Source of the DNA: Oncomelania hupensis
Taxonomy: Eukaryota; Mollusca; Gastropoda; Littorinimorpha; Pomatiopsidae
Reading direction: 5' to 3'
Assembly: GCA_036898135.1 (NCBI GenBank)
Contig: CM072525.1
Location: 27,410,943-27,474,942 of the forward strand
Length of the DNA stretch: 64,000 nt
The translations under genes and the position numbers were made by a program. This document shows positions 35,563 to 46,265 of this stretch, one piece after another (the stretch's first letter is position 1; each line of letters opens with the position of its first letter). The notes under the pieces are model-generated. The model did not search any database, was not told where the DNA came from, and saw nothing but the letters and a program-made list of their open reading frames with translations.

Positions 35563-36140
35563 CATTACATTACATTACATTATTATTGCTTTCGTCCAGC
35601 GGACTCTTCCAAGCCAAATCAGGACCGGACAACCCCCGATCCGCATAAAAGATCTGCTGAAACAACCCTAGTGGTAAAACCGAAAGCTCTCCACCAGCCA
35701 GTCACTTTACAATAAAGACATCCCACGCAGGGGACGGCTGAGGCTTCACCCCAACTTATCGAACCCCCGTTTACAAAAATAAAATAGAATACAAACATCA
35801 TTATAAATTATCAACAAAACACATACATATAAAATGCCTACATTGCTAAATAATAACATCATAGGAAGCCCTAGTGACCACCTGGCAGAAAGCGTCCAAT
35901 ATTCCCAAGCTGATCCAACAGACCTCATACACAAACAAGGAGTCTTATCCCGGAAGAGTTTTCAAGAAAAAAGGTAGGAGACTGGGCTAGCGAAGAAGAT
36001 GATAGTATAGCAGATTGATAGAACAGAGCAGAATGAGAAAGAGCAAATGAGAATGACAGCGACAGTGGGAATTTAAAGCACTACATTTCCAGAAAGTGGG
36101 GATATTATTTATACTGAAACCCCCGGCACCCCAACGGGGG
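35563..36140 (-). mobile_element. Element E, full-length copy c
   Basis: A 578-bp minus-strand copy flanked by a perfect 13-bp TSD, AAGCGTCGGACTA (35550-35562 and 36141-36153). Its tail is five units of CATTA-type repeat on the plus strand (ATGTA on its own strand) and its 5' end reads CCCCCGTTGGGGTGCCGGGG. Length and both termini agree with copy a, which fixes the element's ends. Confidence 0.9.
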
Positions 36141-36392
36141 AAGCGTCGGACTAATGGAAACTTTATTTTAAAAAAACAAAAAAAAACCCAAAAAAACAAT
36201 GTCGTGATTCTTTATTATTTCACCATGTTTTACAGCGTTTTTATAAGTTCTTAGGCGTACACCAGAATTGTAAGGTCTTGTTTTACATTAAAAAAAAAGT
36301 TTTAAAGGAAATTTCATGCTCTCTCTCTCTTCCCCCCCCCCTCGTCTCCCTCGTTTCTTGTTTTTTTTTCTTCACAACTCTTCTTATGAATG

Positions 36393-36832
36393 TTTGGGTG
36401 GCCCGTTAGCGTTGAGGGTGAACGCTCGTCTATAATCAAGTGTCTTCTTCAATTCAAGTGTCCAGTGCCGAATGGAGAAGACGTGGGTTGGATCGACCAA
36501 GGTGGCCAATTGTGTAACTTCGGTAAGAAGCGTATCTGCTCACCGAAGGTTTTCTTCGGGAGCTCCGAGTGTTCTCTCTATCGTTATGTAATGGTGTTGC
36601 ATGCCGTCAGTTTCAATTTCTTAAACACTAAAACTAATTTCCTTTTCGTCTTGTAATATTTAGCAATCTTCTCTGCCTTTGCATCCCATGTTTGACAGAT
36701 GAATGTGCGTTGAGCGTATGTATCTGTATGTATATATGTGTCGAGTGTGACTGTAAGTTATCTATATTACAGATAGCCGCGCTTTGATTCTGATTTAAAG
36801 ATAAGGCGCTTTTAGCATTTCTTATTATTGGG
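36393..36832 (+). mobile_element. Diverged SINE A copy
   Basis: The head is degenerate (GGTGGCCCGTTAGCG; B-box-like GGGTTGGATCGACC near 36486). The central motif has drifted to GGTTTTCTTCGGGAGCTCCG (36549-36568). The 3' half keeps TTTCCTTTTCGTCTTGTAAT, GATAGCCGCGCTTTGA and ATAAGGCGCTTTTAGCA. Confidence 0.65.
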
Positions 36833-37086
36833 CACCGAGAGTTCGCGCCCGACATCAGCAAATTATATGGTGCATTTTGATGTCGTGACCTTGGTCTATA
36901 TAACTACATGTACAAACATTACCACTTCAACCACCACCTTCGTGACCACAACCACCATCATCATGAGATTTACGAATTTTCAATTAATGAGGCAAACTAG
37001 TTCTTTGTTTAGTCCTGCACAGTTAATGTGTTGTACAAAAGATTTCGGAAGTGTCAACCCTTAACCCATCATCATCGCCGTCACTA

Positions 37087-37089
37087 CTG

Positions 37090-37150
<61 letters not shown>

Positions 37151-37350
37151 TATGCTTGCGACTTTTTCTACTTAAAGAGGCAAACTGGGTCTTTGTTTAG
37201 TCTTGCACAGTTGATGTGTTGTAGAACATGTTTCGGAAGGGATCTACCATCATCATCATTATCAGCAGCAGCAGCAGCAGCAGCAGCAGCTTCAACAACA
37301 ACAATACTATTATCATCGCCATCATCATCACCATCATTTGGCATAATGCT
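37087..37350. repeat. (CAT)n and (CAG)n microsatellites
   Basis: A CAT run at 37091-37150, a CAG run of about nine units at 37264-37290, and shorter CAT patches. A 30-bp block around TCTTTGTTTAGTC(C/T)TGCACAGTT is repeated at 37003-37027 and 37189-37213. Confidence 0.9.
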
Positions 37351-37359
37351 GAAATCCAA

Positions 37360-38230
37360 TGGCGTGCAGTTTGGGTGATAGGCGCTCCTACACCTTAAAG
37401 AGAATGACCTTCATCCAGCGGCGAAAGCATGCACGAAACATGAAGCATAAGGCAGCGTGTGTAAAGATTTTGTGTGAGTGGTTTTCTCCTAGACGTTGCT
37501 GCTCTCAAACCGGTCTGATGGCATGCTTACTGGTCACACATACATTGACGACACCATCATCACCGCATTATTGCGCAGCCGGAGTAACTAGAGACCCCTT
37601 GAGAATGCTCATACGTACGAAGCCATTCCTTGGAACTGTTTTTTTTTTGAATACGTCTGAGATGATGTTTATAGGGGTCTCAGTTCGAAGGCTTTGTTTA
37701 CTTTTGGGGAAAACCCTAAAGTTCGCACTGTTATTATATTAAACAATGAAAAAGTGTGCGTCCGGGAGTCCGTTGCTCAAACCAATTGCTACAGTTGCGA
37801 TTTTCCATTTTCGTTCTGACAGGAAGTGATTTCTCCTATTTAACGGTACACCACTATCATAGCCGTGTGACTTTTGACCCATTTCTCAATGATCTATGCA
37901 GTTTTAAGAGTGCGTCTCTCTCTCTCTCTTTCTCTCCCCCCCCCCTCTTTCTCTCTCTCTTCTTTCTTTCTCTGCTTCATGCGCAAGTGAGTGATGTTCC
38001 TTGATGGACAAGATGAAATAAATTACACGATTTTCTAATGCCATGCGGAAACGTTTCCAATCTTGTCTTGGGGAACATTTTTCACCATTCTCGGGGTGTT
38101 TCCCTGGATCCTTGCTCGATCAATGGCCAAGGTGTGTTCAGCTTCTTGTCTGTAGTGCCATAGTATCGCAGTCTTCTGTAGTTCAGATGCAGGCCGAACA
38201 CGGGTCAAATACTGGCGTCATCATTTCAAG
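37360..38230. other. No gene seen
   Basis: Mixed DNA with a CT/C-rich patch (37915-37975). No domain in the longest frame (37359-37742). Confidence 0.4.
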
Positions 38231-38244
38231 TATAAGTATTAAAA

Positions 38245-38790
38245 GGGACCCAATTTGACCACACCCACTCCACAGATCCTTTAAAAATTCACAGTGAGTT
38301 TTGCCACGAAAAATGCTAAAAACAAATAAAAATCTTTTTCGAAAGTAAAGTTTTTTTTTTAACATGATTAAATTCCATAGTTTTTGTGCTTATTAATAGT
38401 AAGGGCTTTGCAAACTGGAACTTAAAAACAGCATCTACCAAAGCCGATTAAGAGACAGAACCCGTAAAAACAATTGCTCGTAAGGTTTTTCGTTTTAGGT
38501 TGATAAAATACACCTACTCTACCCCAGACATCAAAGATGCACACTTCACGCCATGTGGTTCACTAAAAAAAAGGATTACACGGCTGTACCGTTAAAACAT
38601 GGGAAATAACTCCCTGTCAGAACCGAAGTGGAAAATTCAAACTTCAACTGTGGGTTTGAGCAACGACAGCCCACGTTATCATTGTGTAATGTGATAACAA
38701 TGCGAAGTATAGGCTAAACCCGTTTTCGCCAAACGTAAACAAAGCCTTTGAACTGGGGGCTTTTAACGCAATACAGTAGTGTTCAGAACC
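38245..38790. repeat. Dispersed repeat F, copy 1
   Basis: About 540 bp collinear with 58838-59372. Shared blocks include CCACAGATCCTTT, AGCATCTACCAAAGCCG, AGAGACAGAACCCGTAAAAA, CACGGCTGTACCGTT, GATAACAATGCGAA and CGCCAAACGTAAACAAAGCC. No termini or coding capacity were identified, and the family is unknown. Confidence 0.75.
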
Positions 38791-38973
38791 AATACCAAAT
38801 GCGCAACTCCATGATCTCCCGATACCGACGTGTGTCTTCCTGCTACTAGTGTTAAGAACCGTTTTTCGGTTGGATGTAATTCCGCTAAGGATCTCTTTAC
38901 GTACAATCTTCCGTTTTTACTTGGGCAGCACACATCTCTTAAGTTATGGAAGGCTTTGATTGTCTGGGCTTTT

Positions 38974-39034
38974 GGTCCTGATTTGGCTCGGAAGAGTCCG
39001 CTGGACCTAAAGCAATAATCTTGTATTGTATTGT
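38974..39034 (+). mobile_element. 61-bp micro-retroposon (element E 3' end)
   Basis: The insert starts GGTCCTGATTTGGCTCGG, contains GAGTCCGCTGGACCTAAAGC and ends in a TTGTA-type tail. It is flanked by a perfect 15-bp TSD, ATTGTCTGGGCTTTT (38959-38973 and 39035-39049). The insertion at 48710 starts at exactly the same base. The 5' GGTCC can pair with the internal GGACC, giving a stem that spans most of the element. Confidence 0.85.
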
Positions 39035-39693
39035 ATTGTCTGGGCTTTTCCATAACCAACTTCCGATTTCAATACGTCCACCGCTGTCGTGGGCTTTAGC
39101 TGTCCAACATCGATGATGCTGACCTGAAGGAAGGGAACGTTTCTACTACGGTCCTAGATCTGTATACACTACGACGATATGGCCTTATAGTCTTAACGTG
39201 AAGCACGATTGTATTATTATTTTCCCTACCACTGCTGCAGGACTTGGCTGGATGTGATGGTATTTCTCCATGCCTTTTGCAAAGTGAATTGGCGTAATAA
39301 TGCCAATGCGATGTATGTCATGGTAACCACTCGACGACCGTAGCTGTGTAGTGAGTGATACGTGCATGAAAATGTTTACCGCGGAACAATAGGTTTTTCA
39401 AGGCAAATCCAGTTTTATGCACCTCGCTTGTCGTAAAGCCACAATAATGGTGTGGCCTACGACACTGCTCCGTAGTCGTGCGCATGTCCATAAAAACGGA
39501 AGTGGTCGATTGATGGCGGGTTGTCCTTTGGTTTGGGCCTTGTTCCAAACGAAGCGCAAAAACAAAACACACACAAAAATAGGGTCAAAGCGAAAAAAAA
39601 AAAGAAATGCCGTAACTCGTCTTTTGATGTTGAGATAAAATAGAAAATAAGACGGGAGTTGCATATCTGTTTTAGGGTTCTTCTGTTTTGCTT

Positions 39694-39976
39694 AAAACCT
39701 TGCATTTTATGAGACTTTGACACAAACTAACCCGCGTTTTTAACGTCCTTATAGCTTTTTAATAATGGTGAAAGCATTATTGAGGCAAAAGGAAAAACGG
39801 ACAGCATGCATAAAGCAAAAAAAAAAAAAAGAAAAAAGAAAAAAAAAGAAAAGAAAACCCTCGCTTTTAATTGGATTTTGAAACAAACTAACCCGCGCTT
39901 TTAGCCTTCTAGTAGCTTTTTAATAATGGTGAAAGCGTTTCTGAGGCAACAAGAGAAACGGGCAGCATGCATAAAG
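39694..39976. repeat. ~120-bp tandem duplication with A-rich spacer
   Basis: 39694-39815 and 39854-39976 share CAAACTAACCCGCG, TAGCTTTTTAATAATGGTGA and CAGCATGCATAAAG. An A/G-rich spacer separates them, and a CT run follows at 39990-40024. Confidence 0.85.
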
Positions 39977-40184
39977 AAAAAAAAAATCCCTCTCTCTCTC
40001 TCTCTCTCTCTCTCGCTCTCTCTGTCTCTAATTATACCCCCCTATCCTATCCTATCCTGTCCCGTAACCCTGAGGTCGTAGGGGCACCACAGATGATCGT
40101 TTAACCAGCATACTCCATCTTTCTCTGTCCTCAGCAACCCTGATGGCTTCGCTCAGTGTCAAACCAGTCCATTCTCGAATGTTG

Positions 40185-41192
40185 TCATCCCACCTCTTTT
40201 TTTGGTCTCCCTCTTCTTCTACCTCCTTGCACTGTGCCTTGCAGAATAGTCTTTGCAAGGCCTGATGATCTGGTGACGTGGCCATACCATCGGAGTTTCT
40301 GTTTCTTCACCACTGTGAGCAGGTCATCGTGTTGTCCAATGGCTTGTGTGATGGTCTGTCGGACTTCATCGTTGTGGATGTGTTGGGTATAGGAAATGCC
40401 CAGAAGTCCTCTGTAGCACCTCATCTCCATGCTTTGTATTCTTCGTTGGAGATCTGCTGTGAGGGTCCATGCTTCGCAAGCATATATGAAGATGGAGATG
40501 ACACGGGAGCGCAGCAGTCTTACTTTGGAATGTAGACTGATGGTCCTGTCTTTCCAAATGGGCTTCAACCTTGTACGGGCAGCAGTTGTTTGTGTGATCC
40601 TGGAGAGGACTTCCTGTCGGGACCCATTGTCTGATACAATGGCTCCTAAATATTTGAAGCTATGCACTGTGTTGAGGGATTGGCCTTGGACTTTGATGTC
40701 CGTGTTGATGCCATAGGTATTGTGGGTCATCATTTTGGTCTTCTCTGCACTTATTTCCATTCCATAAGCTCTGGAGGTGGTGTCAAGCCTCTGTACCAGC
40801 TGTTCAAGTTCTTGTTCATCTCCAGCCAATCCATCAATGTCATCCGCAAAACGAAGATTGGAGATTGCTCTACCCACTATGCTGACTGTACCTTCATGAT
40901 CTGCAAGAGCATCTGACATGATGCGCTCTAGGAAGATGTTGAAGAGTGTTGGAGAGAGTAGGCATCCTTGACGCACACCGATTGTTGTTCTGAACCAGTT
41001 CCCGATGGCGCTGTTGTGGAGGACTGCACTGGTAGCCTTGTCATACAGGCTTTTGATGACTTCAATAATTTTAGGTCTGATGTTGTACATTTTCATTATT
41101 GCCCATAGAGCTGCATGCCAGACTCGGTCCGTTGCAGTGGGGTCCACATTTGTCACCCCAGTTGTGGTGCGCATCTTGGCCAACCTTGGCAT
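40185..41192 (-). pseudogene. Reverse transcriptase, 3' two-thirds (LINE L4)
   Basis: An uninterrupted 335-codon frame. Residues from about 22 (DRVWHAALW) carry IGVRQGCLLSPTLFNIFLER, NLRFADDIDG (catalytic dyad of motif C), KYLGAIVSDNGSRQ, the thumb/C-terminal RCYRGLLGISYTQHI and RWYGHVTRSSGLAKTI. The first 21 residues are out-of-frame EN sequence. An A7 run near 40195 shifts the frame, and the remainder (RWDDNIREWTGL to SSVVPLRPQ) continues at 40052-40195. Motif A is deleted, so no active polymerase. Despite its length it is not a host gene. Confidence 0.88.
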
Positions 41193-41194
41193 TC

Positions 41195-41947
41195 CAGTCG
41201 CCTTGCACTATGACTATGTCCTTCTTCGGCACTTGGTCAAGGACCGCCTGTAGATTTTCATAAAAATCCTCCACTTCGCTGTCGTCATAGTCTGATGTTG
41301 GGGCATAGGCCTGGATGATGGTGATGTTGAAAGGGGCTGCTCTCAGGCGAATGGAAATGAGTCTACTGGAGTCTACCCATGACAGTGGCTAGAATGTTCT
41401 TGTGGACCAAGAATCCAACGCCGTGTTCGTGCCTGTCATCTCTACCGCTGAAATAGAGCTTGTGGCCTTTGTCGGTCGTTGTTTCACCTAGGCCTTTTCA
41501 GCGCAGTTCGCTGATGCCTAGAACGTTCCGTCGATAGTGGTCCAACTCGTGGGCCAGTTCTTCTAATTTTCCTTCCGCAGTTAGGGTCCTGACATTCCAG
41601 ATTCCTATGACGATGTTGTTTCTCGTGCGGATCTTGCTAAATTGTCCATCAGTAGCATACTTAACACCTCCGTCCTGGTGGCCAACGGAAGGCGCGGTCC
41701 TTGAGCCGCGCGACGACAGATCCGGTATGGAATTAGTGTCATCATGTAGTGTGTCTTGGGCAAAAAAGATCTGGCGGTGCACAATCCTCTCCAGGCTGTT
41801 GGTCACAGCCGAAATCCACGAATACAGTGTGGCTCGCCTTGGCCCTGAGCACGTGGTCGTTGAACCTGTAGTACGTGAGGTTCCTCCGTCCTGGCCGGTG
41901 ACTTCTGTGTAGAAAACTTTCGCCCAGTGATGCCGTGCTAACATCAC
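41195..41947 (-). pseudogene. APE-type endonuclease fragment (LINE L4)
   Basis: On the minus strand the frame 41947-41498 ends with GIWNVRTLTAEGKLEELAHE and VLGISELR, the EN N-terminal motifs. A TGG-to-TGA change then stops it. Degraded EN continues (YFSGRDDRHEHGVGFLVHK) to DIVIVQGDWNAKVGQDA near 41190. The EN C-terminus with its SDH motif is deleted. Confidence 0.82.
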
Positions 41948-42247
41948 CCCTGTTAGTCGCCTCTTACGACACGCCGGATTATAGCCTCGCCCAAAAGAAA
42001 TTTAAGGGATGGGGAGGGAGCGAGGTTACTGGAATCCCTTTGTCTGAACTGAAATGAATTAATTGAATGAAAATGTATTAAGCGCAAAAACATTTCCGCG
42101 CTTGAAAGCACTTCTCTCTGTCTGTCTGATTCTCTGGATGTCTGTCTGTCTCTGTCTCTTAGTACACGTCATTGCAATATTACGATCCTTCGTTAATCAT
42201 CTGTGCTTGTAACGATCCTAACAAAGCTTTTAGCGAAATATAATATA

Positions 42248-42422
42248 AAATACATCCCCACACTCCCCCCCCCTTACAGAATACCACTTAAAACGGTTGG
42301 TGGGGATAAAACAACACACTCTAGATTTAAAAGAAAAGGTGCTCCATATATATATATATGGAGCACCTTTTCTTTTAAATCTAGAGTGTGTTGTTTTATC
42401 CCCACCAACCGTTTTAAGTGGT

Positions 42423-42455
<33 letters not shown>

Positions 42456-42554
42456 GGAGCACCTTTTCTTTTAAATCTAGAGTGTGTTGTTTTATCCCCA
42501 CCAACCGTTTTAAGTGGTATTCTGTAAGGGGGGGGGGGGGGTGGGGATGTATTT
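42248..42554. mobile_element. Tc1/mariner-type MITE with a third arm
   Basis: A 307-bp fold-back flanked by TA on both sides (42246-42247, 42555-42556). Long terminal inverted repeats begin AAATACATCCCCAC. A 72-bp arm (AGAATACCACTTAAAACGG to AAAAGGTGCTCC) occurs three times: inverted at about 42278-42347, then direct at 42361-42430 and 42455-42526, separated by (TA)n spacers. TA flanks and long TIRs fit a Tc1/mariner-related MITE; the extra arm is unusual. Confidence 0.8.
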
Positions 42555-42857
42555 TAAACGTAACTATAGATCTGTGTGACGCGAAGGCAGGTTTCACAGA
42601 CTCTCCCCCCCCCCCCTCCCAAATTAAATTTTATTTGTTTCTTCGCGCTTTTGTCTTTTTTCTTCTGTCGTCACTTCTTAAAAGTGAACTCGAGAATGCA
42701 GCCTGATTTCACATCCATTATTACACCCAAAAGACGATGATCCATACAATGGGATCATCAGTACTTCTGCTAGGCTGCGAAACAGATAGGTGGAGAGAGA
42801 AAGAGGAAAGGGGGTGGGGGCTAGGAGATGTGTGTGGGAGAGAGAGAAGGATAGAGA

Positions 42858-42861
42858 GAGA

Positions 42862-42934
<73 letters not shown>
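42858..42934. repeat. (GA)n microsatellite
   Basis: About 38 GA units. GT/GC-rich tracts follow at 42995-43080 and 43328-43380. Confidence 0.95.
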
Positions 42935-42940
<6 letters not shown>

Positions 42941-43395
42941 GTGTTTTCTTGTATACTGCTATGTAGTAATAGTTTCGTGTCACCTCTTTAATGGATGTGT
43001 GTGTGTTTGTGTGTACGTGCTTGTGGGGGAAAGGGGGATGAGAGAGCGCGCGCGTGTGTGTGTGTGTGCGGGTGTGTGTGTTGAGAAACAGAGGATTCAG
43101 GTAACTTCGTGAAACGTTTTAAAATGTAATGGGGGCAACGTGAAAAGTGTGGGCTCTAGGACTGGCGTGCGAAATGTTATAAAGTGTGAGCTTGAACATA
43201 AAAAAAGGTTCTACAGCCCTAAGACTAACTGAACCCGATCCTACACCGAAAATCTGAAACGCCACAAACCTGGCCGTCTGCCCATGCATAATGAAAATCA
43301 GGGTGTCTTTCCTTTTTTTGAATCGCGCGCGTGTGTGAAGGTATGTGTGTGTGTCTGTTGGTGTGTGCGCGCGCGTGTGTTTTAGAGTTAATATA

Positions 43396-43700
43396 AAAGG
43401 TAAAAAAGGTAAAGGTAGTCCCATAGCCTTGTGGCCGTAGGAGAGCATGATGTTGGAGATCACACTTATTTTGGGCCAGCGTAATGAGGGTGATGCCCAT
43501 CTCTCTCCCTCGCTGCTTTACCTTCCCCACCCTTAAGAGAGTAAGTACTCAGTAGTCACAGTTGAGTCAACTGGGGGCGTTGTTATTTGTCGTTTCACGT
43601 TTTGCGGTCACCCATCCAAGTGCTAACCGCACTGGACGGTGCTTAACTTGCGACACAGTAGCGAGTGCTCCAACCACTGCGCTATCCGACACCCCTTTAG
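43396..43700 (-). mobile_element. SINE D: tRNA-like head joined to 5S-like segment
   Basis: Flanked by a 14-bp TSD, TTAGAGTTAATATA (43382-43395 and 43701-43714). On the minus strand it starts GGGGTGTCGGATAGCGCAGT (A-box-like). It then carries GTTAGCACTTGGATGGGTGA preceded by AAGTTAAGCACCGTC, which matches the conserved 5S rRNA wording (AAG(C/T)TAAGC, GGTTAGTACTTGGATGGG). The 3' end reads CCTACGGCCACAAGGC and ends in TTTACC-type repeats. Composite tRNA/5S promoters are known in some SINE families. This is family-level inference without alignment. Confidence 0.75.
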
Positions 43701-43714
43701 TTAGAGTTAATATA

Positions 43715-44638
43715 TTAAAATGAATGTGTGTGTGTGTGTGTTGGTGTGTGCGCGCGCGTGTTTTTAGAGTTAATATATTAAAATGAGTAATATTTTACTA
43801 ACTCAACTGCAATTTTTTGAGATCGTTTCTATGGTCTCACCCATCATCAATGAATCACAGAAGATGATAATCCATTGCAAATTATATTGAATACCAGCTG
43901 GTGTCTTTCATTGTGTCTTCTGAGGTTTGAGATAGCATTGTAAAAGAGTTTGAGGTATATCACAAACACTTTTTAAGGCATATAAGGACATCTTATTTAT
44001 AATTCAGGCCTAAATACGATGACGCGCTCAAAGAAAACGATCGAGGTACATTGGATTTCTGTTCCAGTACCTCATGGAACGCCCATCCAAGACCCTCTAA
44101 TCGTTTCTCATGCTCAGTGTTGTCTCCCCTTATAAGAGTTTGTTTCTCTTATTTAATTCATCCACCCAACTTTCACGCAAAATGTCCTTTGACCCCTGGT
44201 CTTAGCACCATCTTACGGGGCTAGCCGTGCGTATTCATAATTAATCAGCGTCGTCACCCTTGACATCCGAGTCACCAGACATGCGCACTGGAGATGAGGT
44301 CGGTGTCACATCACGTTGAGATCACATAGGTTACATTTAAACGCTATTAGGAAAACGTGCGATAAATGTTTAGGCTGGAGTAGCACTTCAAGTTCTACTG
44401 CTTTCTAAGACAAAACAGGGGTTTGTGTTCTTTTGTTTGTTGGTTGGTTTGTTTGTTAGTTTATTTTCCATAGTGAAAGCGTATTCTGAATGTTCCACAT
44501 TTTCTCAGCGTATTCTAATATTGTCGTTGTCGTTATCGTGGTTACCATCCTCATTCTCCTCCTCGTCTTTCTCACCCAAATCCAATTATTTTATGAATGT
44601 GACGTGTCGGTAATGTACTTTTTTTTTAAATGTAGTGG
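43715..44638. other. GT/GC tract then no gene
   Basis: A GTGTGTTGGTGTGTGCGCGC tract at 43735-43760 duplicates 43349-43378 on the other side of SINE D. The remainder is unremarkable. Confidence 0.5.
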
Positions 44639-44646
44639 TGGTGAAA

Positions 44647-45740
44647 ATTGTTGATGCTGTATTTCTCGCAGATTATTCTGAGGTAAAAAATCTACTCAGT
44701 GGTACTTCGCCCTGCCCTGAATCCTGCTTGTTCTTCAGCTATGATTTGTTCAGCTTGGGGTTTTAACCTGTTGGGCGTTACTTTCAGGAGGACTTGGCTG
44801 AAATGGCTGATGAGGCTGATGGTGCGGCAATTTTCACACTTTCACACTTTTCTCCTGAAAGTTAACCTTTTTGTGAAGAGTGATGACAAGCGACTGGGTC
44901 CATGGTGTGGGCCGCTTCCCACTCTGCCAGATGAAGCAATTCTGAGAGTGTGTTGTCCACTCCTGCTGACTTCCCCTTCTTTAGCGATTGCACTGCTGCA
45001 TCAACTCCTTCTCGGAGAATTGGGAGGGTTGCTGCCACTTCTCTGTTCTGGGAACATGCTAGAACTGATGGGTCTCCGTTTGGTGTGTGGTTGTAAAGGT
45101 CAGAGCAGTCCCCTGTCCATCTATCCAAGACTTCTTGTTCTTCTGTAAGGCAAATGCCAGACTTGCTTTGGATCGTGGACACCTTGGGCTGCTTAACACT
45201 AATCAGCCGCTTCACAGTCTGGTAGGCCTTCTTGCTGTTGTTGCTTTTTTAATCAGACTTCTCTATTTCATAGCATTGATCTTTTATCCCGTTCTTCTTT
45301 GCTTTGCACATGCCTTTTTGGATGGCATTGTTGATTTTCCGGTAGACATCAGCGGCCTGTGAGGTGTTCCTTTTCTTTTTCAACACTCTCTGTCACACAG
45401 GTCCAAAAGTTCAGGTGTGATCCACGGTTTCTTCTTTTGGCGGTGCTTGTCACCGATCTCAGAGGCGGCATTTGTCACAGTTGAGTTGAACGTTGTGGTC
45501 ATGGTGTTGACATCTACTACACCAGCTCCCAAAATTAACAGTGGTGTACATTTCCCTCCAATTGTGGCTTGGAATATTTATGCCACCTCGACCTCCGAGT
45601 CTTGCATTTTGTCGAGGTCAAACTTCAGTCTGGTGCACTTTGCTGTGTTTATTTTATTCAAGTGGAGCCGGAAAGACATCATCACGAGATCGTGGTCGCT
45701 TCCGATATCTGCTCATGGAAAAGTGAGTGTTCTGCAAATC
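44647..45740 (-). pseudogene. LINE L5: EN C-terminus to RT finger region
   Basis: On the minus strand: the EN end motif GSDHDLVMMSFRLHL (about 45700-45655), a Lys-rich linker (KKKPWITPELLDLC near 45425), then the RT N-terminus (frame 45215-44862: ISVKQPKVSTIQ, QEVLDRWTGDCSDLYN, LKKGKSAGVDNTLSELLHLA). It continues to KPQAEQIIAEEQAGFRAGRS near 44735-44680, with a deletion in the middle. Several stops and frameshifts. Confidence 0.8.
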
Positions 45741-45745
45741 GGTCC

Positions 45746-46050
45746 ATTCCTATCCCGTAACTCGAAGGTCGTTGGGGCACCACATATTATAGTTGAACCA
45801 GCGTACTCCATCTTTCTCTGTCCTCAGCTTCGCTCAGTATCAAGCCAGTCCATTATCGAATGTTGTCCTCCACCTCTTTTTATGTCTCCCTCTACTTCTG
45901 GATCCTTGCACCGATGACCTTCGCAAGGCCTGATGCTCTGGTGACGTGGCCATAACATCGAAGTTTCCGTTTCTTCACCACTGTTAACATGTCATCGTGT
46001 TGTCCAATGGCTTGTGTGATGGTCTGTCTGGCATCGTTGTTGATGTGCTG
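45746..46050 (-). mobile_element. LINE L6: 305-bp 3' end nested in L5
   Basis: A same-family 3' fragment (QHINNDARQTITQAIG onward, then 3' UTR and TATCC-type tail on +) interrupts the EN of L5 between VNIRRT and GSDHD. GGTCC occurs at both borders (45741-45745 and 46051-46055). Removing the insert rejoins the EN reading. Confidence 0.75.
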
Positions 46051-46055
46051 GGTCC

Positions 46056-46265
46056 TGCGAATGTTGACGCTTGATCTGAAGCGTTTCTTGAGCATGATGG
46101 AGGCCAATCTGGTTGTAATGCTCCCCGCTGGGACTGTTCCAGGTCCATCGTCTGGACTTTTTTTTTTTTTTTGGGGGTGGGGGGGTGGGCAAAGCGTGTT
46201 TGCCAGTATCAGATTGTTGTGTCTGGCAAATTCCAAGAATCTCCTACCCCTGTCCTTTTTCTCGT
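46056..46265 (-). pseudogene. LINE L5: EN internal fragment
   Basis: Minus-strand reading RRFLEFARHNNLILANTLC, then SRRWTWNSPSGEHYNQI and KKRFRSSVNIRRT, typical EN domain wording. A C/A-rich slippage tract (T15 then G-rich on +, 46158-46188) is inserted where GPHKP-like residues would be expected. Confidence 0.8.

Larger units (their letters stand above)
40037..41977 (-). mobile_element. RTE-like LINE copy L4, internally deleted
   Basis: A minus-strand copy that seems to reach the true 5' end (GTGTCGTAAGAGGCGACTAA on its own strand, near 41972-41950). It runs through 5' UTR, APE endonuclease, reverse transcriptase, 3' UTR and a GGATA tail (40038-40060). The flanking ATTATA (40031-40036 and 41978-41983) is a possible 6-bp TSD. 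About 1 kb is missing between the EN motif GDWNAKVG and RT after motif A: the EN frame joins DRVWHAALW directly, removing the motif A aspartate. It is therefore inactive. Confidence 0.88.

Noticed and set aside
40185..41192. 335-codon host gene
   Set aside because: RT motifs (GVRQGC, FADD) and the family 3' UTR identify it as a LINE remnant. Similar proteins are often mislabelled as host genes.
46158..46236. Unusual proline/lysine insertion in the endonuclease
   Set aside because: The CCCC/AAAA codons come from a T15/G-rich homopolymer slippage in a dead LINE copy, not from a functional insertion.
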